Positions 47,859 through 56,123 of a stretch of DNA of 64,000 bases are shown one piece after another. The notes beneath the pieces are model-generated. The model did no database searches. It saw nothing but the letters and a program-made list of their open reading frames with translations, and was not told the DNA's origin. Source of the DNA: a bacterium (lineage in GTDB: Bacteria > Zhuqueibacterota > QNDG01 > DSAB01); assembly GCA_016931965.1 (NCBI GenBank), contig JAFGDT010000021.1, positions 1-64,000 on the forward strand. Reading direction: 5' to 3'. How positions within the stretch are numbered: position 1 is the first letter of the stretch; each line of letters starts with the position of its first letter. The translations under genes were made by a program, and so were the position numbers.

Positions 47859-48367
47859 GCTACCCCTTTCACTCTAAAAAAAGGCAACTCTCGATCAATA
47901 TTGGAAAAATCCGCAATAATATCAATCCCATCAACCATAACGCCCTCATCTATTTTTACAGGTGTGGGGATAACCTGCACTCCTGGACTGAGATAATAGG
48001 CGCCCAATTCTTTGACACCCAAAAACCACACCTCAATATCGGGAAACCAGGCAATAAGAATCCAGCCGTAGGTACCCGGATTCAGAGTCATCTGGTAATC
48101 GTACTGATCCACAAAAAGAGGTATCGCCGTGGAATCGACAAAATTCTCCAAAACAAATTGAAACAATTCATCTTCTTCGGTGATCCCTGCCGGATAATTT
48201 TTCAAGACCACCACCCACACCTCCCTTGTTGAATCGGGCCATTCACCGACAAATGTAACCCTGCCTTCGATACCCGATACATTCCCCGGGGGACTCAGTC
48301 CATATCCCCGGTAACATGAAACAACCCACAAAAACAACACTATCAAAAACCATTTGATGTGACCCAC
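47855..48367 (-). CDS. Hypothetical lipoprotein coupled to the TonB receptor
   Basis: 170 residues from a GTG. Lipobox VVSC (Cys at 18), then beta-rich sequence beginning VSGIEGRVTFVGEWPDS, similar in style to carboxypeptidase-regulatory or transthyretin-like folds. No named family. It overlaps the receptor start by four bases and may be its surface partner, in the way that lipoproteins assist TonB receptors. Confidence 0.7.
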   Translation of the reverse strand: MGHIKWFLIVLFLWVVSCYRGYGLSPPGNVSGIEGRVTFVGEWPDSTREVWVVVLKNYPAGITEEDELFQFVLENFVDSTAIPLFVDQYDYQMTLNPGTYGWILIAWFPDIEVWFLGVKELGAYYLSPGVQVIPTPVKIDEGVMVDGIDIIADFSNIDRELPFFRVKGVA

Positions 48368-48398
48368 GTCTCTTGTCCCCTACCTGTAGGTTATTTAT

Positions 48399-48923
48399 TT
48401 ATGCTTTTTTATCAGCTCCTTCTCTGTCAGCAGTCTTGCGTTTCCTGAAAATGGCAGCCCCAATAATACCACCCAATGTTCCAAAAATGGAGTTCAATAC
48501 AATCCTAAAAAACAGATCAATAAAAACAAAAAGCGAACTATAAAAACCCCCCTCCTCGAATGTATCTAGCCAATCCTCAAATTCAGTTGGAATATCCTCT
48601 CCGGATTCGATGATGCTTTCCATAATTTGCTGGAACCAATTTGAACCGGTTGTTGCTATAAAAAAGTAACCGATCAGTGTTCCAAAAAGCGCACCGAATA
48701 TCCCTGACAGCAGGCCGACGAGGGCTCCCTCACCTGCAGAAAATTCATTATCTGGAGAAAGTTCTCGCCAGTAAAAATAAGCCCCAACCCCTCCCCCTAA
48801 GATGACCCACATACAACAGAGACAGTTGCCCAGATTAATGATGGGAACAGAGGAGAGAACGCCCATAATGGATCCACCGATCAGCGCCGGGATTAATTTA
48901 CTCGGTTTTCCTTCCATAATCAT
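48399..48923 (-). CDS. Hypothetical membrane protein, 174 residues
   Basis: Two hydrophobic glycine-rich halves (about 10-50 and 65-90) and a final helix pair (128-165), separated by an acidic stretch (EDIPTEFEDWLDTFEEGG). It has a CLCC-like cluster (NLGNCLCCMW). No family recognised. GAGG precedes the ATG, which lies inside the end of the DUF2085 gene (26 bp overlap), so the two are coupled. Confidence 0.6.
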   Translation of the reverse strand: MIMEGKPSKLIPALIGGSIMGVLSSVPIINLGNCLCCMWVILGGGVGAYFYWRELSPDNEFSAGEGALVGLLSGIFGALFGTLIGYFFIATTGSNWFQQIMESIIESGEDIPTEFEDWLDTFEEGGFYSSLFVFIDLFFRIVLNSIFGTLGGIIGAAIFRKRKTADREGADKKA

Positions 48924-49416
48924 TCACCTCATTTTTGATTAAAATGTCAACAAGTTGAAAAACTGCCGGTATGACAAAAAATGCAATCACGGCTCCGGGT
49001 ACCAGACCGCTAAATCCCATCAGAAAGCGATTCGTAGGGATGAGTCCCAGTCGCGACAGCGACGTTTCAAAAATCATGGGAATGACACTGATTCCAAGTA
49101 TCCACCTTGGTGGGAGAAGGGCGCTATCCAGTTTCCGGATAAAAGGATATGAGACAGCCCCAAAAAGAAAACCAAGATAGATACCCGAACATCGAGCACA
49201 AACCGCCAGGGGATAATTCATGATATGGAAGGATCTTTCAGCAATCTGATGACACACGGGGGCAAAGAAATACATAATAAAAACAGCTGTCTTTCGTAAA
49301 AAAGACCCTCCCGCCCTAAAAAATGGTACACTGATAAAAAGAAAACACCAAAGAATAGAAAAGCCAACAATAAAAACATAGATATTTTTATAACGAAATA
49401 AACGTTTCGCTTTCAA
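48898..49416 (-). CDS. DUF2085 family membrane protein
   Basis: 172 residues with four to five helices and the family's cysteine signature: APVCHQIAERSF followed by CARCSGIYLGF, which may bind a metal or form a redox pair. Function unknown. The only in-frame start is a TTG at 49416, which keeps the exact N-terminus uncertain. It is first in a possible operon with the hypothetical membrane protein, lipoprotein and TonB receptor. Confidence 0.8.
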   Translation of the reverse strand: MKAKRLFRYKNIYVFIVGFSILWCFLFISVPFFRAGGSFLRKTAVFIMYFFAPVCHQIAERSFHIMNYPLAVCARCSGIYLGFLFGAVSYPFIRKLDSALLPPRWILGISVIPMIFETSLSRLGLIPTNRFLMGFSGLVPGAVIAFFVIPAVFQLVDILIKNEVNDYGRKTE

Positions 49417-49612
49417 TCAAAAATCCATGCCTTTTAAGTGAGTACGCTTCATAATATGATATAATTGATTCGAAAAGTCAACTGTTTTTTCGAATGATCA
49501 CCAAATAGGTTTACAGGCTCTACCATTCCTTTATGCAAATCTTTTCTCTTGACAAGGCTATAATTTTTATTTACATTTTTTCACCGTCAAAGATATTTGA
49601 GGAGGCCAAATA

Positions 49613-50080
49613 ATGGAAAGGATTCTCATCGTAGAGGATGACGAAGATATACGTGATCTGCTGGCTGAAACCTTGAAGCGTTGGCACTATGATCCCAGTG
49701 TTGCCAGTAATGGAAAAGAGGGATTGGAACAGTTTCGATCACAGCCGTTTCCTCTGGTCATTACCGATATCCGAATGCCAATTATGGATGGACTAAAGAT
49801 GTTAAAAACAATTAAAAAAGAGAATCCTAAAACGTCCCTTATCGTTATTACAGGTTATCCTTCGGTGGATTCTGCTGTTGAAAGTTTAATTGAAGGAGCC
49901 GATTCCTATCTCATTAAACCGATTAATCTTGATGACCTCAAGGTTAAGATTAAAAAATCTTTTGAAAACCGTAAAATACAACAGGTGCTCGCTTCAACAA
50001 AAATTGCCAATTTCGTACTGGTTGCTCTGATACCGGTCTGGTTGATTGCGGGCTATTTATTTGCCCGTCTTTTGGATTGA
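49613..50080 (+). CDS. Single receiver domain with C-terminal membrane anchor
   Basis: 155 residues. A complete receiver (2-122) has the acidic pair Asp9-Asp10, phospho-acceptor Asp52 in TDIRMP, Thr80 and Lys102-Pro103. It is followed, with no output domain, by a single hydrophobic helix (about 133-152, VLVALIPVWLIAGYLFA) and four residues. Receivers are almost always soluble, so this tethered form is unusual. GAGG precedes the ATG. No kinase is adjacent; the nearest are at 19.8-23.9 kb. It could act as a membrane-local phosphate sink or bind a membrane partner when phosphorylated. Confidence 0.85.
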   Translation: MERILIVEDDEDIRDLLAETLKRWHYDPSVASNGKEGLEQFRSQPFPLVITDIRMPIMDGLKMLKTIKKENPKTSLIVITGYPSVDSAVESLIEGADSYLIKPINLDDLKVKIKKSFENRKIQQVLASTKIANFVLVALIPVWLIAGYLFARLLD

Positions 50081-50157
50081 CTCTCCAGCAGAGACCTTCT
50101 TCTACGGTACCAATCGAGTTCAATGACAATGCAATTTATAAAAGGACTCAAAAGGTG

Positions 50158-51084
50158 ATGAAATTCACGTTTCACATTTTGAACATCTTATTTCAAGGGT
50201 CATTTTACTTGGCTTTCTTTATTTCAACCTCTTTTTCACAGGTGAATCCAAATCCCTATAATAAAATTGAGAATCTTCAGTCCATACCCCAAGACAAATA
50301 TACATTTTCCATTTTAGGTGATCGAACGGGAAGCGGTCCAGACAGCTGGAGTATCCTGGACAAAGCTATCTTTGAAATGAATCAACTCCAACCCGATTTT
50401 GTTATCATGATCGGCGACTTAATTGAAGACAACTCTTCGGATCGTCACACCATTGAGAGCAAATGGAACGAAGCATTACAACATATCAGCGCTTTTCGGG
50501 TTCCCTTCTTCATGGTTCCGGGTAATCACGACATTTGGAATCAGACGAGTTATCGAATCTGGAAAGAGATGATGGGGGATACCTATTTCTCGTTCGACTA
50601 TCAAAACGACCATTTTCTCATTCTGAATACAGAAGAGAAATATGGAACGGCTGAAGAAGGATTTGGATCCCAGCAAATGAATTTTATCATGAACGATATC
50701 CGTAACCATCAAAAGGCTGATCCCTTTTTCATTTTTCTTCACCAACCCGTATGGCTACTCTCGGGACAACTCAAAAATGATTGGAATAAAATAGAATCTT
50801 CGCTTCAGGATGTATCTTATTCTGTTTTTTCAGGGCATCTCCATGTTTTGGCATCTAAATATATTGATGAACATCCATACACAATAGTAGGGCCTACAGG
50901 CGGGGAGATGCGTTTGCCGAGAAATCCGGCTCTTGGACTTTTTCATCACTATACATGGGTGACGGTCACCGGATCCCGTTTTTCGGTTGCCTTTATTGAA
51001 CCCGGAAGGATTTACTCGGAAGAAACCGCACTCAAAGTCTATGATATCTACCTTCAGGGGATGAATTTATTGATGGATCAGTAA
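50158..51084 (+). CDS. Secreted calcineurin-like metallophosphoesterase
   Basis: 308 residues from the ATG at 50158; the frame overlaps the receiver stop but the earlier start would lose the signal peptide (about 5-25). Metal motifs: ILGDRTGS (GDxxG-like), MIGDLIEDNS, PGNHD and SGHLH. Substrate unknown; phosphodiester or phosphomonoester hydrolysis in the periplasm is expected. The frame is 77 bp past the receiver gene, so both may be co-transcribed. Confidence 0.85.
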   Translation: MKFTFHILNILFQGSFYLAFFISTSFSQVNPNPYNKIENLQSIPQDKYTFSILGDRTGSGPDSWSILDKAIFEMNQLQPDFVIMIGDLIEDNSSDRHTIESKWNEALQHISAFRVPFFMVPGNHDIWNQTSYRIWKEMMGDTYFSFDYQNDHFLILNTEEKYGTAEEGFGSQQMNFIMNDIRNHQKADPFFIFLHQPVWLLSGQLKNDWNKIESSLQDVSYSVFSGHLHVLASKYIDEHPYTIVGPTGGEMRLPRNPALGLFHHYTWVTVTGSRFSVAFIEPGRIYSEETALKVYDIYLQGMNLLMDQ

Positions 51085-51167
51085 ATCAATAAAAAAGCTT
51101 TAAAAAATGTCTTGATCTGCATGATACAATATCTTATCTTACACTGTCCACAGTCATTTTATCAAAC

Positions 51168-52136
51168 ATGATGAATAAACTCATTACATTGTTCGACAAA
51201 CCCTCGTTAAAAAACCCATGTCTAATAGCAGCATGGCCAGGAATGGGCAATGTCGCTATGACAGCCATCAACTACTTGAAAGAAAAACTCGACGCCAAAG
51301 CATTGGGAGAGATTGATCCAGCAGATTTTTTCGCCCCAACAGGCGCCCTTGTTGCCAAACAAATTATCAGTCCACCAGAAACACCAAAAAATCAATTCTT
51401 CTACTATCAACCCAAACGTTCAGCTTACGATATCGTTTTATTTCTTGGAAGCATTCAGCCCATCCCCCATCGGGAATACGAATTTGCAAAGCTCATTCTC
51501 AAACTGGCTCAGTCTTTTGGTGTCAAAACGATATACACGGCAGCTGCAGCTCCATCGGACATGCATTTTAAAAATACGCCGAGGGTGTTCGCTGTACCCA
51601 ATCACAAAGATATAATCAAACAATTGATGGGTTACAAGGTTCACTTTATGTCTGATGGGAATATTGCCGGTCTGAATGGACTGTTGATTAGTGTAGCAGG
51701 TGAAATAGGTCTAAAAGGTGTTTGCCTTTTGGGGGAAATCCCATTCTTCACAGCCCAGATAGAATATCCCAGAGCTTCATTGGTGGTTATGGAAATTCTA
51801 ACCAAGTTGATCAACGTTAAAATTGACCTGGTCGATCTCGAACTTTATGCCAATCAAAAGGAAAAAGAAATCGAACCGCTCGCTGCCCTATTAACAAAAG
51901 ATAGATCAATATCTTCAGGAATCACCGGTAGTGACAGTCAGATTATTCCTGAATCCGAAAACAAAGTTCCAAAATCCGCACAGCTTAAAATTGAAAAGCT
52001 CTTCCGTCAGGCCGAATTTGATCGAACCTACAAAAATAAAATGAGGTTAAAGGAAGAATTGGATAAATGGGGGCTCTTCGATGACTATCTTGATCGATTC
52101 CTAGACCTTTTTAAAAAAGACCGGGAAGAATCCTGA
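51168..52136 (+). CDS. PAC2 family protein
   Basis: 322 residues: PAC2 domain about 15-235, with CLIAAWPGMGNVA and GNIAGLNGLLIS, then a charged tail. In archaea and eukaryotes such proteins assist proteasome assembly; bacterial homologues (actinobacteria and a few other phyla) have no set role. No proteasome genes are visible here. No clear ribosome site precedes the two adjacent ATGs. Confidence 0.85.
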   Translation: MMNKLITLFDKPSLKNPCLIAAWPGMGNVAMTAINYLKEKLDAKALGEIDPADFFAPTGALVAKQIISPPETPKNQFFYYQPKRSAYDIVLFLGSIQPIPHREYEFAKLILKLAQSFGVKTIYTAAAAPSDMHFKNTPRVFAVPNHKDIIKQLMGYKVHFMSDGNIAGLNGLLISVAGEIGLKGVCLLGEIPFFTAQIEYPRASLVVMEILTKLINVKIDLVDLELYANQKEKEIEPLAALLTKDRSISSGITGSDSQIIPESENKVPKSAQLKIEKLFRQAEFDRTYKNKMRLKEELDKWGLFDDYLDRFLDLFKKDREES

Positions 52137-52209
52137 CACGACCTGTAAACCACATCCAATCAATACACAATCATCTAATTTTCATATTCATGGCTGCTCA
52201 GAAATTTTG

Positions 52210-52683
52210 ATGAGAAAATACCCAAAAAGGCCTGTTCCTTCAGTAGGCGGTATCATTTTTAATCCCGAGGGAAGTGTCCTGCTTATTCGTCGAAAAAAAC
52301 CTCCCGAAAAAGGAAAGTGGAGTATCCCGGGTGGTGTCATTCGAAGGGGAGAAAATTTGCATGAAGCCTTAGAACGTGAAGTGTTTGAAGAATGTATGTT
52401 GAACGTTAAAGTGGGTCCATTGTTATCCGCTTGTTCGAGAATTATAAAAACGAAAAAAGGGAGAATTCTCTATCATTTCGTAATACTTGACTATCTCTGC
52501 CGGTATCGAGGCGGTAGACCAAAAGCCCGTTCCGATGCGAGTGATGTTCGTTGGATCAAAGTGAACGAAATCGATAAATATCCATGTACAGAGGGAATCA
52601 ACGATGTGATCGCGAAAGCATGGGAAAAAAACAATCGAAGTTGCCAGTCAACAACATCATACGGAGAGAAAAATGAGTTTTAA
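52210..52683 (+). CDS. NUDIX hydrolase
   Basis: 157 residues. Nudix box: GGVIRRGENLHEALEREVFEEC (about 40-61), with the G-x5-E-x7-RE-x2-EE spacing intact and PSVGGIIFNPEG at the front. Such enzymes clean or hydrolyse nucleoside diphosphate-linked compounds; the substrate cannot be told. A TTG precedes the ATG by one codon. It overlaps the following lipoprotein gene by 11 bases. Confidence 0.9.
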   Translation: MRKYPKRPVPSVGGIIFNPEGSVLLIRRKKPPEKGKWSIPGGVIRRGENLHEALEREVFEECMLNVKVGPLLSACSRIIKTKKGRILYHFVILDYLCRYRGGRPKARSDASDVRWIKVNEIDKYPCTEGINDVIAKAWEKNNRSCQSTTSYGEKNEF

Positions 52684-53287
52684 AAATTGCCCTTGGCTCG
52701 GCATCTTGTCCGTTTTATGGATTGCTTGCAAAACATCTCATCCTGTTATTCGACTGGGGGGGTATTCGTTTGAATTCGAAGGTAAGCATTACCACATAGA
52801 AAGCGTGACACCGAATTATGTTGAGGGATACAACATTATCACCCGAAGAGATGGAGACATTCTTCTATTCAGAGCAGTCGATAAAGAACAAGACGGTATC
52901 CTCGATGAGTTGACCGTCGGCAACATGAGTCTGGAACAGGCACAGAAAATCTACCAGGCAGGAATATTAGAGGGAGAAGAGAGGGGATACATCAGAAAGA
53001 GAACTTTTGCCAGAGAATACAGAACAAGCATTGGTGGTGACCGGTTTATTTTAGCTACCTACATATTGGCCCTAGGTGATATATACAATAAGCTTTTCTA
53101 CTACGAGATCATGCGGGGGGTAGAAGTGGAAATACTGGATCTACAGGCCGACGGTATCATCGACCGCGTTGAAAATGGAAATAAGGATTTGGGTGTCTAT
53201 CAGACAATCTATCGTGATATTATTGATCGTGGATTAAGGTATGGTCACGTGCAATTAATCAATGGGCAATATATTGTTGCCGAATGA
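52673..53287 (+). CDS. Hypothetical lipoprotein, 204 residues
   Basis: Lipobox WIAC (Cys19), then a beta-rich mature region with three Asp-rich turns (DKEQDGILDEL, DLQADGIIDRVENG) resembling EF-hand or Ca-binding style loops. No family recognised. GGAGAG is located before the ATG, inside the end of the NUDIX gene; the overlap implies coupling. Confidence 0.65.
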   Translation: MSFKNCPWLGILSVLWIACKTSHPVIRLGGYSFEFEGKHYHIESVTPNYVEGYNIITRRDGDILLFRAVDKEQDGILDELTVGNMSLEQAQKIYQAGILEGEERGYIRKRTFAREYRTSIGGDRFILATYILALGDIYNKLFYYEIMRGVEVEILDLQADGIIDRVENGNKDLGVYQTIYRDIIDRGLRYGHVQLINGQYIVAE

Positions 53288-53323
53288 ATTCGATGATATA
53301 AAATTCAACAGATCAATCAACTT

Positions 53324-53350
53324 AACGGTTTCAATTCAAAATCAACCGTT
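53324..53350 (+). terminator. Weak hairpin after the lipoprotein gene
   Basis: AACGGTT (53324-53330) and AACCGTT (53344-53350) with a 13-base AT-rich loop, followed by TTAG. A possible weak terminator for the plus-strand run ending at 53287. Confidence 0.3.
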
Positions 53351-53361
53351 TTAGATATAAA

Positions 53362-53514
53362 ATGGCATTTCCAAGAGACAAAAACATTGAAGTGTTACGC
53401 CATCGCAGTGGAAAAGGGCCCCACCACAACAAGAAAAAAGACATAAAACATTTAAGAAAACGGTTTAAAGAAAAATTGCGCCAATTGATACGGTTTGGCG
53501 AAAAAGAGACTTGA
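53362..53514 (+). CDS. Small basic protein, 50 residues, tentative
   Basis: An ATG-to-TGA frame starting MAFPRDKNIE and rich in Lys, Arg and His (about 20 of 50), with a predicted amphipathic second half (KKDIKHLRKRFKEKLRQL). No clear ribosome site. It occupies most of the gap between the lipoprotein and fecR genes, and its composition suggests nucleic-acid binding if it is real. Confidence 0.35.
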   Translation: MAFPRDKNIEVLRHRSGKGPHHNKKKDIKHLRKRFKEKLRQLIRFGEKET

Positions 53515-53551
53515 TTTTTATATGCACTGCAATCCGATAGTCCCTGATTTT

Positions 53552-54319
53552 TTAAAATCCTTCAATCCTTTCCGAACGTATCTGATCCCTTCTCTGATTC
53601 CAGATGACCCATTCATTCCTCTCGTCTTCATCTTCAAAAGTAAATTGTCCCAGTGATACCACGCGGCCGTTTCTGTCAATTGTAATTTGTTGCATGGAGG
53701 CAACGATATAAATCCATTCTTCAACAGTTACTTCATAAGGCCCCGGAATCTCACGAGGGCCCTCAATCTCTTGCGGTACGAGGGATCTCGGTGTTAAATC
53801 ATTGCGCTGAGGAGCATTGGTAATTCTTACCTCCCCCGTATAAACTTTTAACTGCGTGGAGGAATCCTCCTCGACCCTCATCCTTAAATGGGTACCTGTA
53901 ATGGCTGCAGCCGTAATGGGTGCGGAGATATCAAATTTGGTGTCCACTTCAATTTCATGAACCGATGCCCAAATTTCTCCCGACTCCAGGTAAATCTCAG
54001 TCTCCACCTTTTTTTCTTTTGTTTCTTCATATAACTTGATAACATCAATAATCGTTCTGGGAGCCAGCCGGACGACATCCAGTTGAGCCAAGTCCAGTTC
54101 CGCCCTTGATTCCCTGTAGGTTCTGACTTTATCGCCAGTCAGCACTTCTGTGTTAACCGGTGCATTTTCCCAGTTTTCGATATCAATCGCTTTTCGTCTG
54201 ACCTGTCCATCCGCATAGGTAACAACTCCCTTTTTATCTGCTTCGATTACACCCCCAAAAACAAAGCTTCCCAGAATACTCAGGGAAGCCATGCATAAGA
54301 TGATCTTCTCAGCTTGCAT
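53552..54319 (-). CDS. FecR domain-containing protein
   Basis: 255 residues with a signal peptide (about 1-23). The FecR sandwich follows: GQVRRKAID, TGDKVRTYRESRAELDL, VRLAPRTIIDV, LESGEIWASV, FDISAPITAAAITGTHLRM and KVYTGEVRI. No sigma factor or anti-sigma partner is next to it; this stand-alone FecR form is common outside iron regulation. Its ATG shares one base with the stop codon of the gene upstream, so translation is coupled. Confidence 0.88.
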   Translation of the reverse strand: MQAEKIILCMASLSILGSFVFGGVIEADKKGVVTYADGQVRRKAIDIENWENAPVNTEVLTGDKVRTYRESRAELDLAQLDVVRLAPRTIIDVIKLYEETKEKKVETEIYLESGEIWASVHEIEVDTKFDISAPITAAAITGTHLRMRVEEDSSTQLKVYTGEVRITNAPQRNDLTPRSLVPQEIEGPREIPGPYEVTVEEWIYIVASMQQITIDRNGRVVSLGQFTFEDEDERNEWVIWNQRRDQIRSERIEGF

Positions 54320-55656
54320 TATTTTCCTCCTACCCCTTCTTCCGGATAATATAAACTATACACAATATCAACCAGTTTTATGGCTTCTCTGGCAAATGGA
54401 TCAACATCCCGTTTAAAGAGTTCATTATCAATTAATATTTTTGCTACCCTCCAGGTTTCTGCTTCCTCCAACTTATTTAACAGTTCCTTATACGCTTTTT
54501 CATCTCCATCAAAGAGCTTCTTAATAAATGTTGCTTCTGTTTTTCCATCAATGGTGTTGCTTATTCCTTGAACAGGTTTACTTACCCGTTCTGCCGCCTT
54601 TGGTGTTTTCGTATCGTCTATTTCTTCCCCTGTTTCTTCTTTTTGTTCCCTCCGAATAATCCTCATGGTTTTGGGTTTCTCATTTTCCGTTTTTTGTTGT
54701 TCTTTTTCATCCTCTGTGAAAACCAGAGGACTCTCTTCGTCCATCGCTTGACCTAAATCCCAATCTTCTTTTACTGAAGAATATTCTTCTTCCTCTACCG
54801 ATTCCTTTTTGTCGTATTCCGATTCCGTTTGAATCATACCTTCCGACTTTTTACTCTCTTGTTTTTCTTCCGCCTTCTTAAACTCATCCCTTAACTCAAG
54901 ATATCGTTTTAAAGTCATTTCTAACTCTACGGCATTGAATGCTCTCTTGCCAAGTTTCATTTCCACATCCAATGCTCTCCTGAAATTCCACAGATTACGA
55001 TCTGCCAGAAATCCCTGTATCTCTTCCCCTTCTACCTGACTAATTTCTTCCCCCTTTGTCTCCGATAAAAACGCCGTCAACACAGTAAAGTCACGCATCA
55101 CGATCCGTACTGGATCTTTTTCTATATCAGGATAGACCTCATGATTAACGTATTTCCGATACTTGTCTTTATCCAGGGATTTTTCTTTACCTCGAATGCA
55201 GGCATCCAATATCTGACCGGCATAGGGCAACATTTCTTTAAAAGAATCCAGCATTGTCCTGGCTTCTGATAAATCGATGGTGTCACTTTTTTCAAATAAC
55301 ATTTTACCAATCGTATCAATGGGTTTTAAAATATAATTTAATCGATATACAAGCGCTTCTTTCAAAATCTCTTCCACTTCTTTCTCTTGAAAGGAAGCCA
55401 CTTCCCAAAATATATCTAAAAAACGTGTTTTCAACGCTTCTATTTCACTGGGTTGCAAATCGAAATGTATTGTTGGTTGAAATGAAAAGGGGGATTCCTC
55501 TTTTAAAAAACCTTCGATGCGTTTTTTAAAAATGTTTTTAACATAAACGGGTAGAGCCTGATCTTCGGCAATTTTATTAAACTGGACACGACCATTTTCT
55601 CCAAGTATACGTTTTTTAAGGCTGGTAACCAGAACAATGGTTTCATTTTCCCACAT
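54319..55656 (-). CDS. Hypothetical acidic protein, 445 residues, coupled to fecR
   Basis: No family recognised. Two ordered helical parts (about 1-265 and 375-440) are joined by a long highly charged, low-complexity linker (about 268-370) of Glu, Lys and Asp runs such as ESVEEEEYSSVKEDWD. No signal peptide or membrane helix, so it should be cytosolic, while its coupled partner FecR is exported. The gene sits between archease and fecR. It may be a lineage-specific scaffold, but nothing in the sequence fixes a role. Confidence 0.75.
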   Translation of the reverse strand: MWENETIVLVTSLKKRILGENGRVQFNKIAEDQALPVYVKNIFKKRIEGFLKEESPFSFQPTIHFDLQPSEIEALKTRFLDIFWEVASFQEKEVEEILKEALVYRLNYILKPIDTIGKMLFEKSDTIDLSEARTMLDSFKEMLPYAGQILDACIRGKEKSLDKDKYRKYVNHEVYPDIEKDPVRIVMRDFTVLTAFLSETKGEEISQVEGEEIQGFLADRNLWNFRRALDVEMKLGKRAFNAVELEMTLKRYLELRDEFKKAEEKQESKKSEGMIQTESEYDKKESVEEEEYSSVKEDWDLGQAMDEESPLVFTEDEKEQQKTENEKPKTMRIIRREQKEETGEEIDDTKTPKAAERVSKPVQGISNTIDGKTEATFIKKLFDGDEKAYKELLNKLEEAETWRVAKILIDNELFKRDVDPFAREAIKLVDIVYSLYYPEEGVGGK

Positions 55657-55670
55657 GTCGTTTTACCTTT

Positions 55671-56111
55671 CTAAACATCGAAATAAATTCTCGCCTCCCA
55701 AAAATGGGTTTCTTGCCTCACGTAAAAACCGTGGCGAGTTACCGCCTTTATTTCTCTGCAAATATTGTGCCTTTTAGAGTCTATCTTTTCTCCCCCTAAG
55801 GAGCAGTAAAAAACATACTTATGGTCTCTCTCATGGGCAAAATTGTCCCGCTTAATCTGAAACTTTGAGAAAACCATTCCTTCTTGTTCCACAAGAAACA
55901 ACAATTCCCTTAACCAGTTAAAAAGAAGCTCTTCTATTTGTTCGGCTTCAACCCGAACAATTCTTTTATTTCTACACTGAATCGAGTGAATATCAACAAT
56001 GATACTAATTGTTCCGAGCGCTGCTTTTTCGAGCAATTCCTCACACGATTTACTCCAAACATAAAGACCAATATCCGCTGTATGATCAATTATTTCAAAT
56101 CCTGCTTCCAA
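55671..56111 (-). CDS. Archease
   Basis: 146 residues, standard length. Signatures: FEIIDHTADIGLYVWS at the N-terminus with metal-binding Asp, NWLRELLF, and KAVTRHGFYV-x(n)-ARIYFDV at the end. Archease activates the RtcB RNA ligase by promoting guanylylation; rtcB is not in the window, so it must be elsewhere if the pair works here. It lies 12 bp downstream of gyrA. Confidence 0.92.
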   Translation of the reverse strand: MEAGFEIIDHTADIGLYVWSKSCEELLEKAALGTISIIVDIHSIQCRNKRIVRVEAEQIEELLFNWLRELLFLVEQEGMVFSKFQIKRDNFAHERDHKYVFYCSLGGEKIDSKRHNICREIKAVTRHGFYVRQETHFWEARIYFDV

Positions 56112-56123
56112 GGATCACTCTTT

